Part shown: positions 1 through 8,545 of the stretch, one piece after another | Position numbering within the stretch: the first letter of the stretch is position 1 | Layout of the letters: every line of letters starts with the position of its first letter | Notes under the pieces: generated by a model | Told to the model about the DNA's origin: nothing | Database searches by the model: none | What the model saw: only the letters and a program-made list of their open reading frames with translations | Position numbers and translations under genes: made by a program | NCBI GenBank assembly: GCA_016699445.1 | Contig: CP064976.1 | Location: 558,001-622,000, forward strand | Direction of reading: 5' to 3' | DNA length: 64,000 nucleotides | Source: Deltaproteobacteria bacterium | GTDB lineage: Bacteria > UBA10199 > JACPAL01 > GCA-016699445

Positions 1-432
1 TGCCTCTTCAAAGACACGATGCAGCTAGCCAGCTATTATAATCACAAATTTTTTCTCGGACATGCTGCCATGCTGGTGAATGAGGGAATGCCCGACTACA
101 TCCGCGACACTCTCAAAAAGAAAGAACCACTTCGCAAAAAGAAAATCGGAATTTTAGGCATGGCTTTTAAAGGCGATATCGACGACGTCCGTGAATCTCT
201 GGCGTTTAAGCTTCGAAAACTTCTGATGTTTGAAGGGGCACAAGTTTTTTGCAGTGATGAGTTTTGGGATGGAAATCAGTTTATCGAAAAAAGTGAATTT
301 CTCACAAAAGAAGAACTGCTGCGACAATGCGATATCATCGTTATTGGAGCACCACATACTGCATACAAAAGACTTAATTTTTCAGGTAAAACGATCGTTG
401 ATATATGGGATCATATAGAAAAAAATAATTAG
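1..432 (+). CDS. Nucleotide-sugar dehydrogenase, C-terminal part (cut by window edge)
   Basis: This is the 3' part of a UDP-glucose/GDP-mannose dehydrogenase family gene, open from the first base. Its first codon is the Cys of a CLFKD stretch that matches the catalytic Cys motif (GxCxxKD) of the family, so the NAD-binding half lies outside the window. Seen: the end of the central dimerisation helix, then a C-terminal Rossmann-like UDP-binding domain (GILGMAFKGDIDDVRES near residues 45-60). The enzyme would oxidise a UDP- or GDP-hexose(amine) at C6 to a uronic acid for surface glycan synthesis. The exact substrate cannot be read from this fragment. It is followed 22 bp later by an epimerase in the same direction. 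Confidence 0.85.
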   Translation, partial: CLFKDTMQLASYYNHKFFLGHAAMLVNEGMPDYIRDTLKKKEPLRKKKIGILGMAFKGDIDDVRESLAFKLRKLLMFEGAQVFCSDEFWDGNQFIEKSEFLTKEELLRQCDIIVIGAPHTAYKRLNFSGKTIVDIWDHIEKNN

Positions 433-454
433 AGATGAGGGTTTTAGGGAGACC

Positions 455-1486
455 ATGTCAAAAAAACTTAAAATACTCTATACCGGTTCAGCTGGATTTA
501 TTGGCAACTATGTCGTCCGTGAGCTTACAGAGCACGGACATGAAGTCATTGGTGTCGATAATTTTTCCAAATATGGCCCCGTAAATTCTGAAGTCTATAA
601 ATCTGAAAAATACCGTCTTATTGAAGGTGATTGCAAAGACACAAAGCTGTTAACCGAACTTGCCATGGATTGTGATCAAGTCCTCGCTGGTGCTGCCAAG
701 ATTGGTGGCATTACTTATTTTCATGAATACGCCTACGATCTTTTAGCTGAGAATGAACGCATCCTTGCTGCCACTTTTGATGCCGCTATTCAAGGAATCC
801 AAAAAGGCCGGGTGAAGAAGATCAATGTCCTTTCATCATCCATGGTCTTTGAAAACGCGACTATCTTCCCAACACCTGAGGGACATCAAAAAATCTGTCC
901 ACCACCGTTTTCTTCTTATGGATTTCAAAAACTTGCTTGTGAATATTTTGCGGTCGCAGCTTGGGATCAATACAAACTTCCTTATACGATCATTCGCCCT
1001 TTCAACTGTGTGGGTATTGGTGAAAAAAGAGCGTTAGGTTCTAAGAAAATTATGAGTGGTGATATTCAAATGGCGATGAGTCATGTAGTTCCAGATATTA
1101 TTCAAAAAATTCTCAAAGGCCAAGGACCTATTCATATCTTAGGGAATGGAGAACAAGTACGCCATTATACGTATGGTGGTGATTTAGCCAAAGGCATCCG
1201 GCTCTGTATCGAATCTGAAAAATCAGTGAACGATGATTTTAATATTTCTACAAATCAATCCACGACCGTCCTTGCTTTAGCAGAATTGATTTGGAAGAAA
1301 ATCCACCCTCACCTTCCTTTTGAATATGTTTCTGAAAAAGCCTACCCTCATGATGTTCAAAAAAGGGTGCCCGATACTCATAAAGCAAAAGCTATTTTAA
1401 ATTTTGAAGCGACGACGTCACTCTCAGAGATGATTGATGGGATGATTCCATGGATCAAAGATCAAATTGAGAAAGGAACGATTTAA
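455..1486 (+). CDS. NAD-dependent epimerase/dehydratase (extended SDR)
   Basis: A 343-residue extended short-chain dehydrogenase/reductase acting on a nucleotide sugar. The N-terminus has the Rossmann motif TGSAGFIG (about residues 11-18). The catalytic set is recognisable as Ser in VLSSSMVFE and the YxxxK motif in SSYGFQKLA. Length is normal for the family. A purine-rich AGGGAGA stretch precedes the ATG. It sits between a nucleotide-sugar dehydrogenase and a glycosyltransferase, so it most likely interconverts a sugar nucleotide for the same surface polymer. The specific reaction (4-epimerase, 4,6-dehydratase or reductase) is not determined. Confidence 0.85.
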   Translation: MSKKLKILYTGSAGFIGNYVVRELTEHGHEVIGVDNFSKYGPVNSEVYKSEKYRLIEGDCKDTKLLTELAMDCDQVLAGAAKIGGITYFHEYAYDLLAENERILAATFDAAIQGIQKGRVKKINVLSSSMVFENATIFPTPEGHQKICPPPFSSYGFQKLACEYFAVAAWDQYKLPYTIIRPFNCVGIGEKRALGSKKIMSGDIQMAMSHVVPDIIQKILKGQGPIHILGNGEQVRHYTYGGDLAKGIRLCIESEKSVNDDFNISTNQSTTVLALAELIWKKIHPHLPFEYVSEKAYPHDVQKRVPDTHKAKAILNFEATTSLSEMIDGMIPWIKDQIEKGTI

Positions 1487-1504
1487 CATGGCTATCCCCA
1501 TTGC

Positions 1505-1530
1505 GGACATGGTGAGCCTGTCGAACCACG
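1505..1530 (+). repeat. Short interspersed repeat, copy 1 (GGACATGGTGAGC..GTCGAACC)
   Basis: The 26-bp unit GGACATGGTGAGCCTGTCGA plus ACCACG lies in the 48-bp gap between the epimerase and the next glycosyltransferase. It ends 4 bp before that gene's ATG, so no normal Shine-Dalgarno sequence is visible there. A second copy with a three-base difference in the middle lies at 9252-9277, also just before a start codon. The motif resembles small interspersed repeats I recall from many environmental bacterial genomes; the family assignment is from memory. Confidence 0.7.
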
Positions 1531-1534
1531 AATT

Positions 1535-2839
1535 ATGAAGATTTTCTTTCTCTATCAAGGAGTCAAATGTCACGGACGTACTCCGGAGGAAAAGCCTCTA
1601 GGAGGAACGGAGTCTGCTATGATTTTTATGGCAAAGGCCTTAGCCAAAAGAAATCATGACGTGCATGTATTTACCAACACGGACAGCACTGAAATTTATG
1701 ATCATGTGACCTACCATCCAGCTGAAGATTTTGAGACTCAGGCACTTAAAAGCAATATCGATGTTTTGATCGGCATCCGTCAAATGTTGCCCCTCCTCTC
1801 AAGACGCTGGGCACGACTCCAACTTTACCTCTCACCTGATGCTTACGATCAACCAGCGCTACACAGTGCGATGAATGTACGGATTGAAGCGACCTCTCAA
1901 TCTTTTGATGTGGGCCTTTTTTCGCTTAATTATGTACGAAAATATATTGATGGCATTATCTGTGTTGGAGAATGGCAGGCTCAAACTTTTACTGAAAAAT
2001 TTAATATCCCACCTGAACATATTTTTGTGGGCTCCAATGGCGTTGATTTAGATTTTTTTCCAGCCCCCTCAAATCTTAAAGATCGAAAAAAACAAATCGT
2101 CTATGCCTCCACTCCGTTTCGAGGCTTGGACATTCTTTTAAAAGTTTTCCCCAAGATTAAGCAAAAAGTCCCTGACGCGTCTTGTGCTATTTTGAGTGGG
2201 ATGCAGACCTACGGCATCAGTGATGATCAGGATCAAAAGGAATATGGCGATCTTTACATACGTGCACAGCAACCAGGAGTCACTCTTTATGGGCCTCTTG
2301 CAAAACGTGAATTGGTCAAGATCTTAGAAGAGAGTCGCCTCATGACCTACCCCAATACTTTCGCGGAAACATTTTGCATTGCCGCGTTGGAAGCTCAAGC
2401 GGCAGGTCTCCCTGTCGTCACGACAGATTTAGCGGGTCTCAAGGAACGAGTCTCCGATGGGATTGATGGGTTTCTCATTTCGGGACATGCGAGTGAGACA
2501 CTGTATCAGGAAAAATTTATCGAATATGTCACCACTCTTTTGACAGATGATTCCTTGTGGGAAAAACAAAGTCATGCAGCCTATCAAAAAGCTCTTTCTT
2601 TCTCCTACGACACTCTTGCAGAAAGATGGGAAAATTATTTTGAAGAAAAATTAACAGAAAGCCACCCTTCCTATTTCTTTCTGCCTCATCATGACGAAAA
2701 GCTTTCAATTTTAGTGGGTGGGTACCCAAAACAAATAGAATTAAAAAAAGAGTTTTTGTGTCGTTCGTATGCTAAATGTCTGTACGATACAGGTTATCAC
2801 GAAACAGCCAAACAGGTGATTCATGTTTTGGAAGGATAA
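1535..2839 (+). CDS. GT4-family (GT-B fold) glycosyltransferase
   Basis: A 434-residue family-4 type glycosyltransferase. The N-terminal acceptor domain begins MKIFFLYQGVKCHGR and has the motif GGTESAMIFMAKALAKR. The C-terminal nucleotide-sugar domain shows the typical start IVYASTPFRGLDILL and the retaining-GT motif ETFCIAALEAQAAGLPVV, whose Glu residues contact the donor. It should transfer a sugar from a nucleotide donor onto a glycan or protein in the cytosol. The C-terminal approximately 60 residues after the GT fold are unassigned. It overlaps legB by 17 bp. No clear ribosome-binding site is seen because a short repeat occupies the upstream gap. A related enzyme is encoded at 49538-50989. 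Confidence 0.85.
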   Translation: MKIFFLYQGVKCHGRTPEEKPLGGTESAMIFMAKALAKRNHDVHVFTNTDSTEIYDHVTYHPAEDFETQALKSNIDVLIGIRQMLPLLSRRWARLQLYLSPDAYDQPALHSAMNVRIEATSQSFDVGLFSLNYVRKYIDGIICVGEWQAQTFTEKFNIPPEHIFVGSNGVDLDFFPAPSNLKDRKKQIVYASTPFRGLDILLKVFPKIKQKVPDASCAILSGMQTYGISDDQDQKEYGDLYIRAQQPGVTLYGPLAKRELVKILEESRLMTYPNTFAETFCIAALEAQAAGLPVVTTDLAGLKERVSDGIDGFLISGHASETLYQEKFIEYVTTLLTDDSLWEKQSHAAYQKALSFSYDTLAERWENYFEEKLTESHPSYFFLPHHDEKLSILVGGYPKQIELKKEFLCRSYAKCLYDTGYHETAKQVIHVLEG

Positions 2840-3809
2840 AAAAGTTTTTGTCACAGGAGCTTGTGGTTTTATTGGCAGCCATTTAGCCGAAAAACTAGTC
2901 ACTGAGGGTGCGTCTGTTAAGGCTTTAGTCCAGTACAATTCTTTCAACAACTGGGGCTGGCTTGATACGTCCTCTCAAGCCAAATCTATGGAAATTGTTG
3001 CAGGAGATATCCGAGATCATCACCAGATGACTCAACTCATGCGCAGGTGTGATTACGTATTTCATCTAGCGGCGCTGATAGCCATCCCCTATTCTTATCA
3101 AGCACCTTCATGTTATGTAGATACCAATATTTCTGGGACTTTGAATATTCTTCAAGCGGCGCGGGCCCATTCTCTACAACGTGTTATTCATACTTCGACC
3201 AGTGAAGTTTATGGGACAGCTCAATACACACCCATTGATGAAAAACATCCTTTACAAGGCCAGTCACCTTACTCAGCTTCAAAGATTGGCGCCGACATGC
3301 TCGCTGAAAGTTTCTTTCGATCTTTTGAACTGCCCGTAGTGACGGTGCGGCCTTTTAATACCTACGGGCCGAGACAGTCCGCCCGAGCGTTTATTCCAAC
3401 AATCATTTCTCAGATTCTCAGTCATCAGCCAGAGATTCATCTCGGTGCTCTTTCTCCTATTCGTGATTTAACTTTTGTCACCGATACCGTTTGCGGATTT
3501 CTTAAAGCGGCTGAAGCCCAAGGTGTGGAAGGGGAAACGATCAACCTTGGTACTGGAGAAGGATTTTCTGTTGGAGATGTTTTGGATAAAATCATGACGA
3601 TGACTCAGTGTCGTTCAAAAATTACCGAAGACACTCAGCGTATCCGTCCTGAAAAAAGCGAAGTCTTAAAATTGATTTCAAATAATCAAAAAGCTCTGAC
3701 ACGTTTAGGATGGAAGCCTAGCGTGACGTTGGATGAAGGATTAAAAAAAACAATCGAATGGTTTGAACGCAACAAGCAGTATTACAAACCATTCCAGTAC
3801 AATGTATGA
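2823..3809 (+). CDS. legB: GDP-GlcNAc 4,6-dehydratase LegB (legionaminic acid pathway)
   Basis: A 328-residue extended SDR whose N-terminus (KKVFVTGACGFIGSHLAEKL, then a YNSFNNWGWLD segment) is characteristic of LegB-type 4,6-dehydratases. Further motifs are HTSTSEVYG with the catalytic Ser/Thr and YSASKIGAD with YxxxK. In the Campylobacter legionaminate pathway LegB dehydrates GDP-N-acetylglucosamine to the 4-keto-6-deoxy sugar. The start overlaps the previous gene by 17 bp and the end overlaps legC by 4 bp (ATGA), indicating translational coupling. Assignment rests on motif recognition plus the complete leg gene set downstream. Confidence 0.88.
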   Translation: MFWKDKKVFVTGACGFIGSHLAEKLVTEGASVKALVQYNSFNNWGWLDTSSQAKSMEIVAGDIRDHHQMTQLMRRCDYVFHLAALIAIPYSYQAPSCYVDTNISGTLNILQAARAHSLQRVIHTSTSEVYGTAQYTPIDEKHPLQGQSPYSASKIGADMLAESFFRSFELPVVTVRPFNTYGPRQSARAFIPTIISQILSHQPEIHLGALSPIRDLTFVTDTVCGFLKAAEAQGVEGETINLGTGEGFSVGDVLDKIMTMTQCRSKITEDTQRIRPEKSEVLKLISNNQKALTRLGWKPSVTLDEGLKKTIEWFERNKQYYKPFQYNV

Positions 3810-4954
3810 TACCTTTAGCCGAACCCTTATTAAAAGGAAACGAACTCAAATACGTGCAGGAGTGTATTGAGACGGGCTGGGTTTCATCCGTTGGTAAATT
3901 TGTGGATCGATTTGAAGACTCTGTCGCAACCTTTGTTGGATCCAAGTACGCCGTGGCAATGTCCAATGGAACTGCAGCTCTCCACACAGCACTTTTAGTT
4001 TCGGGCATTAAACCCGGTGATGAAGTGATTGTTCCCACACTCACTTTTATCGCACCTATCAATGTTGTCACTTATTGTGGAGCCTATCCTGTCTTTATGG
4101 ATTGTGACAAAGCTCTCAATATCGACGTGGATAAAGTGGGCCAGTTTTTAGAGCAAGAATGTGTCCTAAAAATAGACGGGACTTATCGCAAGAAAACAGG
4201 GCGACGTGTTCATGCGATTATTCCTGTTCATGTTTTTGGAAATCCTGTTTCTATCCGACCCTTAGCGCGTCTCGCACAAGAATACCGACTCAAGCTCATC
4301 GAAGATGCTACAGAAAGCCTTGGATCTTATTTTAGCGAAAAGCACACGGGTACTTTTGGAACGGCAGGATGTTTTAGTTTTAATGGAAATAAAATTATCA
4401 CCACCGGCGGTGGCGGCATGCTGGTCACAGATGATGAAAAAATAGCCCAGCAAGCTCGACATCTGTCTACTCAAGCTAAGGAAGACAATCTCTATTACAG
4501 TCACGATCAAGTGGGATACAACTACCGGCTCACAAATATTCAAGCGGCTTTAGGTTTAGCACAGATGGAAACCTTGCCTGCCATTTTGGAAATGAAACAT
4601 GTTCAGTATGAATATTATTTGGAAAATCTGCGCGAAATTCCTGGATTGAGAATGATTACGCCACCTCTTGGGACACGACCCAATCATTGGTTTCATACCA
4701 TCATCATTGATCCTGTCGTTTATAAATGCACACGTGATGAAATTTTAAAAAAACTGATTTCGTTTGAGATTCAAGCGCGTCCTGTTTGGAAATTAAACCA
4801 CAAACAAAAACCTTACCAATCGGCAGAAAGTTTTTTCATCGAAAAAGCACCTCTCCTGCAAGCTCAGGCGATCAACCTTCCCTGTTCTTCATCATTAACA
4901 GAAGATCAAATGAAGACGGTCATTGATGTTTTGAAAAAAGGGAGTCGCTTATGA
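3806..4954 (+). CDS. legC: LegC-type PLP aminotransferase
   Basis: A 382-residue DegT/DnrJ/EryC1 family sugar aminotransferase. It starts MIPLAEPLLKGNEL; the PLP-binding region includes SNGTAALHTALLVSG, and the Schiff-base Lys lies in FSFNGNKIITTGGGGML. LegC aminates the 4-keto sugar made by LegB, giving the 4-amino-4,6-dideoxy-GlcNAc nucleotide. It overlaps legB and the following hisF-like gene by 4 bp each (ATGA junctions), so the block reads as one operon. The length is typical of the LegC subfamily. Substrate is inferred from neighbours, not from residues alone. Confidence 0.88.
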   Translation: MIPLAEPLLKGNELKYVQECIETGWVSSVGKFVDRFEDSVATFVGSKYAVAMSNGTAALHTALLVSGIKPGDEVIVPTLTFIAPINVVTYCGAYPVFMDCDKALNIDVDKVGQFLEQECVLKIDGTYRKKTGRRVHAIIPVHVFGNPVSIRPLARLAQEYRLKLIEDATESLGSYFSEKHTGTFGTAGCFSFNGNKIITTGGGGMLVTDDEKIAQQARHLSTQAKEDNLYYSHDQVGYNYRLTNIQAALGLAQMETLPAILEMKHVQYEYYLENLREIPGLRMITPPLGTRPNHWFHTIIIDPVVYKCTRDEILKKLISFEIQARPVWKLNHKQKPYQSAESFFIEKAPLLQAQAINLPCSSSLTEDQMKTVIDVLKKGSRL

Positions 4955-5727
4955 GCCAGCTCCCTGTGCGCATGATTCCAAGGTTGGATGTTAAAAATAA
5001 TACGGTTGTTAAGGGTATACATCTGGAAGGTTTACGTGTGGTTGGAAATCCTGTGGAGCTAGCCGTCAAATACTACCAAGAAGGTGCTGATGAAATTCTC
5101 TACATGGATGCTGTCGCTAGCCTCTATGAACGCAATAGTCTTTTGCCGATTGTGAAAGATACGGCCAAATCAGTTTTTATTCCCATGACAGTGGGTGGTG
5201 GCGTACGCACTTTAGATGATATTCGTAATCTCCTCAATGCAGGTGCTGACAAAGTCGCGATCAACACAGCGGCGATCAAACGACCTGAATTTATTCGAGA
5301 AGCCTCTCACAAATATGGATCTCAATGTATTGTACTTTCTATTGAAGCCAAAAAATTAGGATCAAAATGGGAAGCCTACATGGATACAGGACGCGAAGCG
5401 ACCGGAGTGGACGTGCTTGAATGGGCTGAAAAGGCTGTCTCCCTCGGTGCAGGAGAAATTTTAATTACTTCGATTGATCACGAAGGTATGAAAAAAGGTT
5501 TTGATATTGATCTGATACAAGAAATTTCAAAGCGCGTAGAAGTCCCACTCATTGCTTGTGGAGGCGCTGGGAATAGTCAACATGTCATTGAAGCGATTCA
5601 ATCAGGACATGCGGACGCTGTCGCATGCGCTTCGCTCTTTCATTACAATTTAGAACACCTAAGCGATGTTAAAAACAAACTCCATCAGGCAGAAATTCCT
5701 GTCCGACTTTTGGGGAGGGCTGCATGA
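4951..5727 (+). CDS. HisF-like cyclase subunit of an amidotransferase complex (glycan-linked paralogue)
   Basis: A 258-residue HisF-type (beta/alpha)8 barrel: MIPRLDVKNNTVVKGIHLEGL at the start, catalytic-type Asp in RLDVK, and phosphate-binding loops MTVGGGVRTLDD and IACGGAGNS. In histidine synthesis HisF uses ammonia from HisH. Here, as with Pseudomonas HisF2/HisH2/WbpG, it sits between a sugar aminotransferase and an N-acetyl-sugar amidotransferase. It probably channels ammonia for making an acetamidino group on the nonulosonic acid. No other histidine genes are nearby, which argues against a histidine role. It overlaps the neighbours by 4 bp. Confidence 0.85.
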   Translation: MSQLPVRMIPRLDVKNNTVVKGIHLEGLRVVGNPVELAVKYYQEGADEILYMDAVASLYERNSLLPIVKDTAKSVFIPMTVGGGVRTLDDIRNLLNAGADKVAINTAAIKRPEFIREASHKYGSQCIVLSIEAKKLGSKWEAYMDTGREATGVDVLEWAEKAVSLGAGEILITSIDHEGMKKGFDIDLIQEISKRVEVPLIACGGAGNSQHVIEAIQSGHADAVACASLFHYNLEHLSDVKNKLHQAEIPVRLLGRAA

Positions 5728-6335
5728 GTGAGATCGCAATCATCGATTACGGATTGGGAAATCTCTACAGCATCTACAAAGCTTTTGCTTATCAAGAAAT
5801 CCCGGCTCGCTTAACAGATCAACCCAAGTCTCTCAAAGAAGCTTCCGCTATTGTTCTTCCAGGTGTTGGAGCCTTTGAAGATGGAATGAAGGGATTAAAT
5901 GATCGAGGCTTTACTGAAGAAGTGATTCGTTTTGCTGCAACAGGAAAACCTGTTTTAGGCATTTGTTTAGGCATGCAAATGCTGATGGATGAAAGTTTGG
6001 AAATGGGACAACATAAAGGTTTAGGCCTTATTCCCGGCCGCGTCATTCCTTTTGAAAATAATAAAGAGAAACCAATTAAAATTCCGCATATGGGGTGGAA
6101 TGAAGTCAAAGGATTTACGACCTCTCCTGAAATGTATTATTTTGTTCACTCCTACTATGTACAGCCAAAAAACCAGGATCACGTTGTGGGAGTCACTGAA
6201 TATGGATCGTATCAGTTTTGTTCTATTGTACAAAAAGACAATATTTTAGGCTTTCAATTTCATCCTGAAAAAAGTGCCAATGCCGGACTGGCTTTACTTA
6301 AAGATTTTTCAAAGAAAACACAGGAGGGTTTATGA
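5724..6335 (+). CDS. HisH-like glutamine amidotransferase (glycan-linked paralogue)
   Basis: A 203-residue class I glutamine amidotransferase. Seen: oxyanion strand LPGVGAFEDGMKGL, nucleophile elbow GICLGMQM (Cys), and the catalytic His-Glu pair in FQFHPEKS. It hydrolyses glutamine to ammonia, which the adjacent HisF-like partner would pass to the ptmG-like enzyme next in line. The three-gene arrangement matches HisH2-HisF2-WbpG and the PseA/PtmG acetamidino systems. It overlaps both neighbours by 4 bp. Confidence 0.87.
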   Translation: MSEIAIIDYGLGNLYSIYKAFAYQEIPARLTDQPKSLKEASAIVLPGVGAFEDGMKGLNDRGFTEEVIRFAATGKPVLGICLGMQMLMDESLEMGQHKGLGLIPGRVIPFENNKEKPIKIPHMGWNEVKGFTTSPEMYYFVHSYYVQPKNQDHVVGVTEYGSYQFCSIVQKDNILGFQFHPEKSANAGLALLKDFSKKTQEGL

Positions 6336-7620
6336 ATACATCACGCTATGGGACCCCTGCAGAAATAAAATTTTGCAAAATTTGTAACATTACGAACCAA
6401 CGGCCTAATTCGACTGACGAATATAGACATACCCGAGAGACAAAACATAAAACGATTATTTTTGATGCTGAAGGTGTTTGTTATGCGTGCCGCAACAAAG
6501 AAAAACAGCACAATGAAATCGACTGGAAGCAACGAGAGCAAGAACTCATCGATCTCTGCAACAAGTATCGCAAGACAGACGGAAGCTATGACTGTATTGT
6601 GCCAGGCAGTGGAGGCAAAGACAGCGTCTATGCTTCATGGTTGTTAAAATACAAATACGGCATGCATCCACTCACAGTCACATGGTCTCCTCATCTCTAC
6701 ACTGAAGTGGGGTGGAAAAACTTTCAAAACTGGCTCCATGTGGGTGGTTTTGACAATCATCTCTTTACACCCAATGGAAAAGTACACCGACTCCTCACTC
6801 AAATCGCTACCAAAAATTTACTTCATCCTTTTCAACCTTTTATCTTGGGGCAAAAAACATTTGCGACCAAGATGTGTAACCTCTTCAATATCCCTTTAGC
6901 TTTTTATGGCGAAACACCGGGAGAATACGGAGCGCCGGTCGATATTCACGAAAAGAAATTTTCCAATACGTGTGAAGGTTTTCGTACCGACTACATTCGC
7001 GGCAATGACATTACAGGCCTTCATTTAGGCGGCATGTTGATTGAAGATATTATTAAGGAATACAAAATCGAAAAAAATGACATCCTCTGCTATCTTCCAC
7101 TGGACGCTGATATCGTAGAAAAGAAAAAATCGAAGTGCAGTTTATGGGTTACTATGTGAAATGGGATCCTCAAGAATGTTATTATTTCTCAGTGGAAAAA
7201 ACCAATTTTGAAGCCAATCCCGTCCGCACTGAAGGCACTTATTCCAAATACAACAGCTTAGATGATCGCATCGATGGATTTTTCTATTACACCTCCTTTA
7301 TCAAGTTTGGAATGGGTCGTGCGATGCAGGATTCAGCTCAGGAAATCCGAAACAAAAAAATAACCACCGAAGAAGGAAAAGCTCTCATTAAAAAATTCGA
7401 CGGTGAATTCCCTCAAAAATACTACAAAGAAATTTTAGAATACTTAAACATGACAGATACAGAATTTAGAAATCTCGTAGACCAATTCCGATCTCCTCAT
7501 TTGTGGGTCCAGGTCAATGGCGAATGGAAATTACGTCATACGCCTAGTGGTGATGGGGTCGATGATACAGATGGCACAAAAGAGTTGATTGAAAGTGAGA
7601 AGGAACTTGTCAAAATCTAA
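6332..7620 (+). pseudogene. ptmG: N-acetyl-sugar amidotransferase (PseA/PtmG/WbpG-like), single frameshift
   Basis: Two reading frames (6332-7159 and 7135-7620) together encode one PseA/WbpG-type amidotransferase of about 429 residues. The first part has a paired-Cys region (FCKICN, CYACRNK) and the ATP-pyrophosphatase P-loop PGSGGKDS. The second continues the conserved MGYYVKWDPQE segment. The frames join if one A is added to the six-A run at 7124-7129, which restores VEKKxIEVQFMGYY. The enzyme would convert an N-acetyl to an acetamidino group on legionaminate using ammonia from HisH/HisF. The break may be a consensus error, a real mutation or, less likely, -1 slippage on the A run. Confidence 0.85.
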
Positions 7621-8545
7621 ACATATTCTCACAGTTCTGATTGCTGGTTGGGGAGGGATGGCAGAAAAACATATTCAGGCCCTGCGCGCTCTTCGTGTAC
7701 CCTGTCGCTTTGTTTCCTTAAAAGATATTTCGTGGAAAGAAGTAGATTCTTTAAAGCCAGATTTTGCGCTCATCACTTCACCAACGGCTGTTCATATTGA
7801 ACACGCTCTGCAGCTGGCACGTCGGAATATTCCTTTCATGATGGAAAAACCCGTCTCTTCTCATACAAAAGGATTAAGCCCGCTTTTGAATCTCGTGAAA
7901 AAAAAGAAACTTCTCACCTACGTCTGTTGTCAGTTGCGCTTTGACCCTTCTATTATACGTATTAAAAAAATGCTTTGTCATCACGAGGAGGCCAAAGGCC
8001 GACGTGGTGATCTCCCAAAATCATCTACTATCGGGAGATGGCCACGGCCCTTAGGGCCTCGCCATGACATCCCCCATCGCATCCGCGTTTTTTGTCATTC
8101 TTATCTCCCTCATTGGAGACCGGGTCGTGATTTTAGAAAAACCTACAGTGCTCAGAAAAATTTAGGCGGTGGCGTCGCTTATGATTTAATTCATGAGTTT
8201 GATTATCTCTATTGGTGGCTCGGTAAACCTAAAAAGATTTTTGGTTTTCGCGGCAAACTCAGCCATCTCCCCATCCACTCCGATGATACATGTTCAGCCG
8301 TCCTGGCCTACCCCAAAACACTCGTCGAAGTCTCTTTGGGCTATGCGGACAAACATCAAGAGCGAGGTTTTGAACTGTATTACGAAAAGCGTATTATCAA
8401 AGGCTCTGTCAAAGGCAGTCCGGATCTTTTAAAAAAACAGATGGCTCACTTTATCAACTGTCTTCATAAAAAAGAAAAAAGTCTCAACCCTCTCTCAGAA
8501 GGCGCTGAAGTTCTTCAACTCGTCCAACAGTTGGAGGATCTATGA
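7589..8545 (+). CDS. Gfo/Idh/MocA-family oxidoreductase (PtmF-like position) carrying an in-frame repeat
   Basis: An NAD(P)-dependent Gfo/Idh/MocA-type oxidoreductase of 318 codons. Seen: dinucleotide-binding start LTVLIAGWGGMAEKHI, the family motif MMEKPVSS (EKP) near residue 90, and GGGVAYDLIHEFDYLYWW containing the usual catalytic Asp/His helix. Residues about 130-161 are not family sequence: they are encoded by an inserted palindromic element at 7976-8069. The neighbouring order (then legF and ptmA) matches Campylobacter ptmF-ptmB-ptmA, so a role in precursor supply for the nonulosonate is inferred. The start is uncertain: TTG 7589, GTG 7595 or TTG 7607, the last fitting the fold best. 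Confidence 0.75.
   Translation: MKVRRNLSKSKHILTVLIAGWGGMAEKHIQALRALRVPCRFVSLKDISWKEVDSLKPDFALITSPTAVHIEHALQLARRNIPFMMEKPVSSHTKGLSPLLNLVKKKKLLTYVCCQLRFDPSIIRIKKMLCHHEEAKGRRGDLPKSSTIGRWPRPLGPRHDIPHRIRVFCHSYLPHWRPGRDFRKTYSAQKNLGGGVAYDLIHEFDYLYWWLGKPKKIFGFRGKLSHLPIHSDDTCSAVLAYPKTLVEVSLGYADKHQERGFELYYEKRIIKGSVKGSPDLLKKQMAHFINCLHKKEKSLNPLSEGAEVLQLVQQLEDL
7976..8069 (+). repeat. Palindromic interspersed element inserted in frame in a coding region, copy 1
   Basis: About 94 bp with outer ends TGTCATCACGAGG and CCTCGCCATGACA, an imperfect inverted repeat. Inside, GTGGTGATCTCCC pairs with GGGAGATGGCCAC. Smaller arms GGCCAAAGGCC and GGCCCTTAGGGCC lie in each half. The layout matches the widespread GTCATTGCGAGG..CAATCTC repeat family that I recall from many bacterial genomes. 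It is translated within the oxidoreductase as HHEEAKGRRGDL..GRWPRPLGPRHD without breaking the frame. A shorter relative lies at 10506-10582. Confidence 0.85.

Noticed and set aside
4951..6335. hisF and hisH as histidine biosynthesis genes
   Set aside because: No other his genes are present and both are translationally coupled to a sugar amidotransferase in a nonulosonate operon, matching the known HisF2/HisH2 arrangement.
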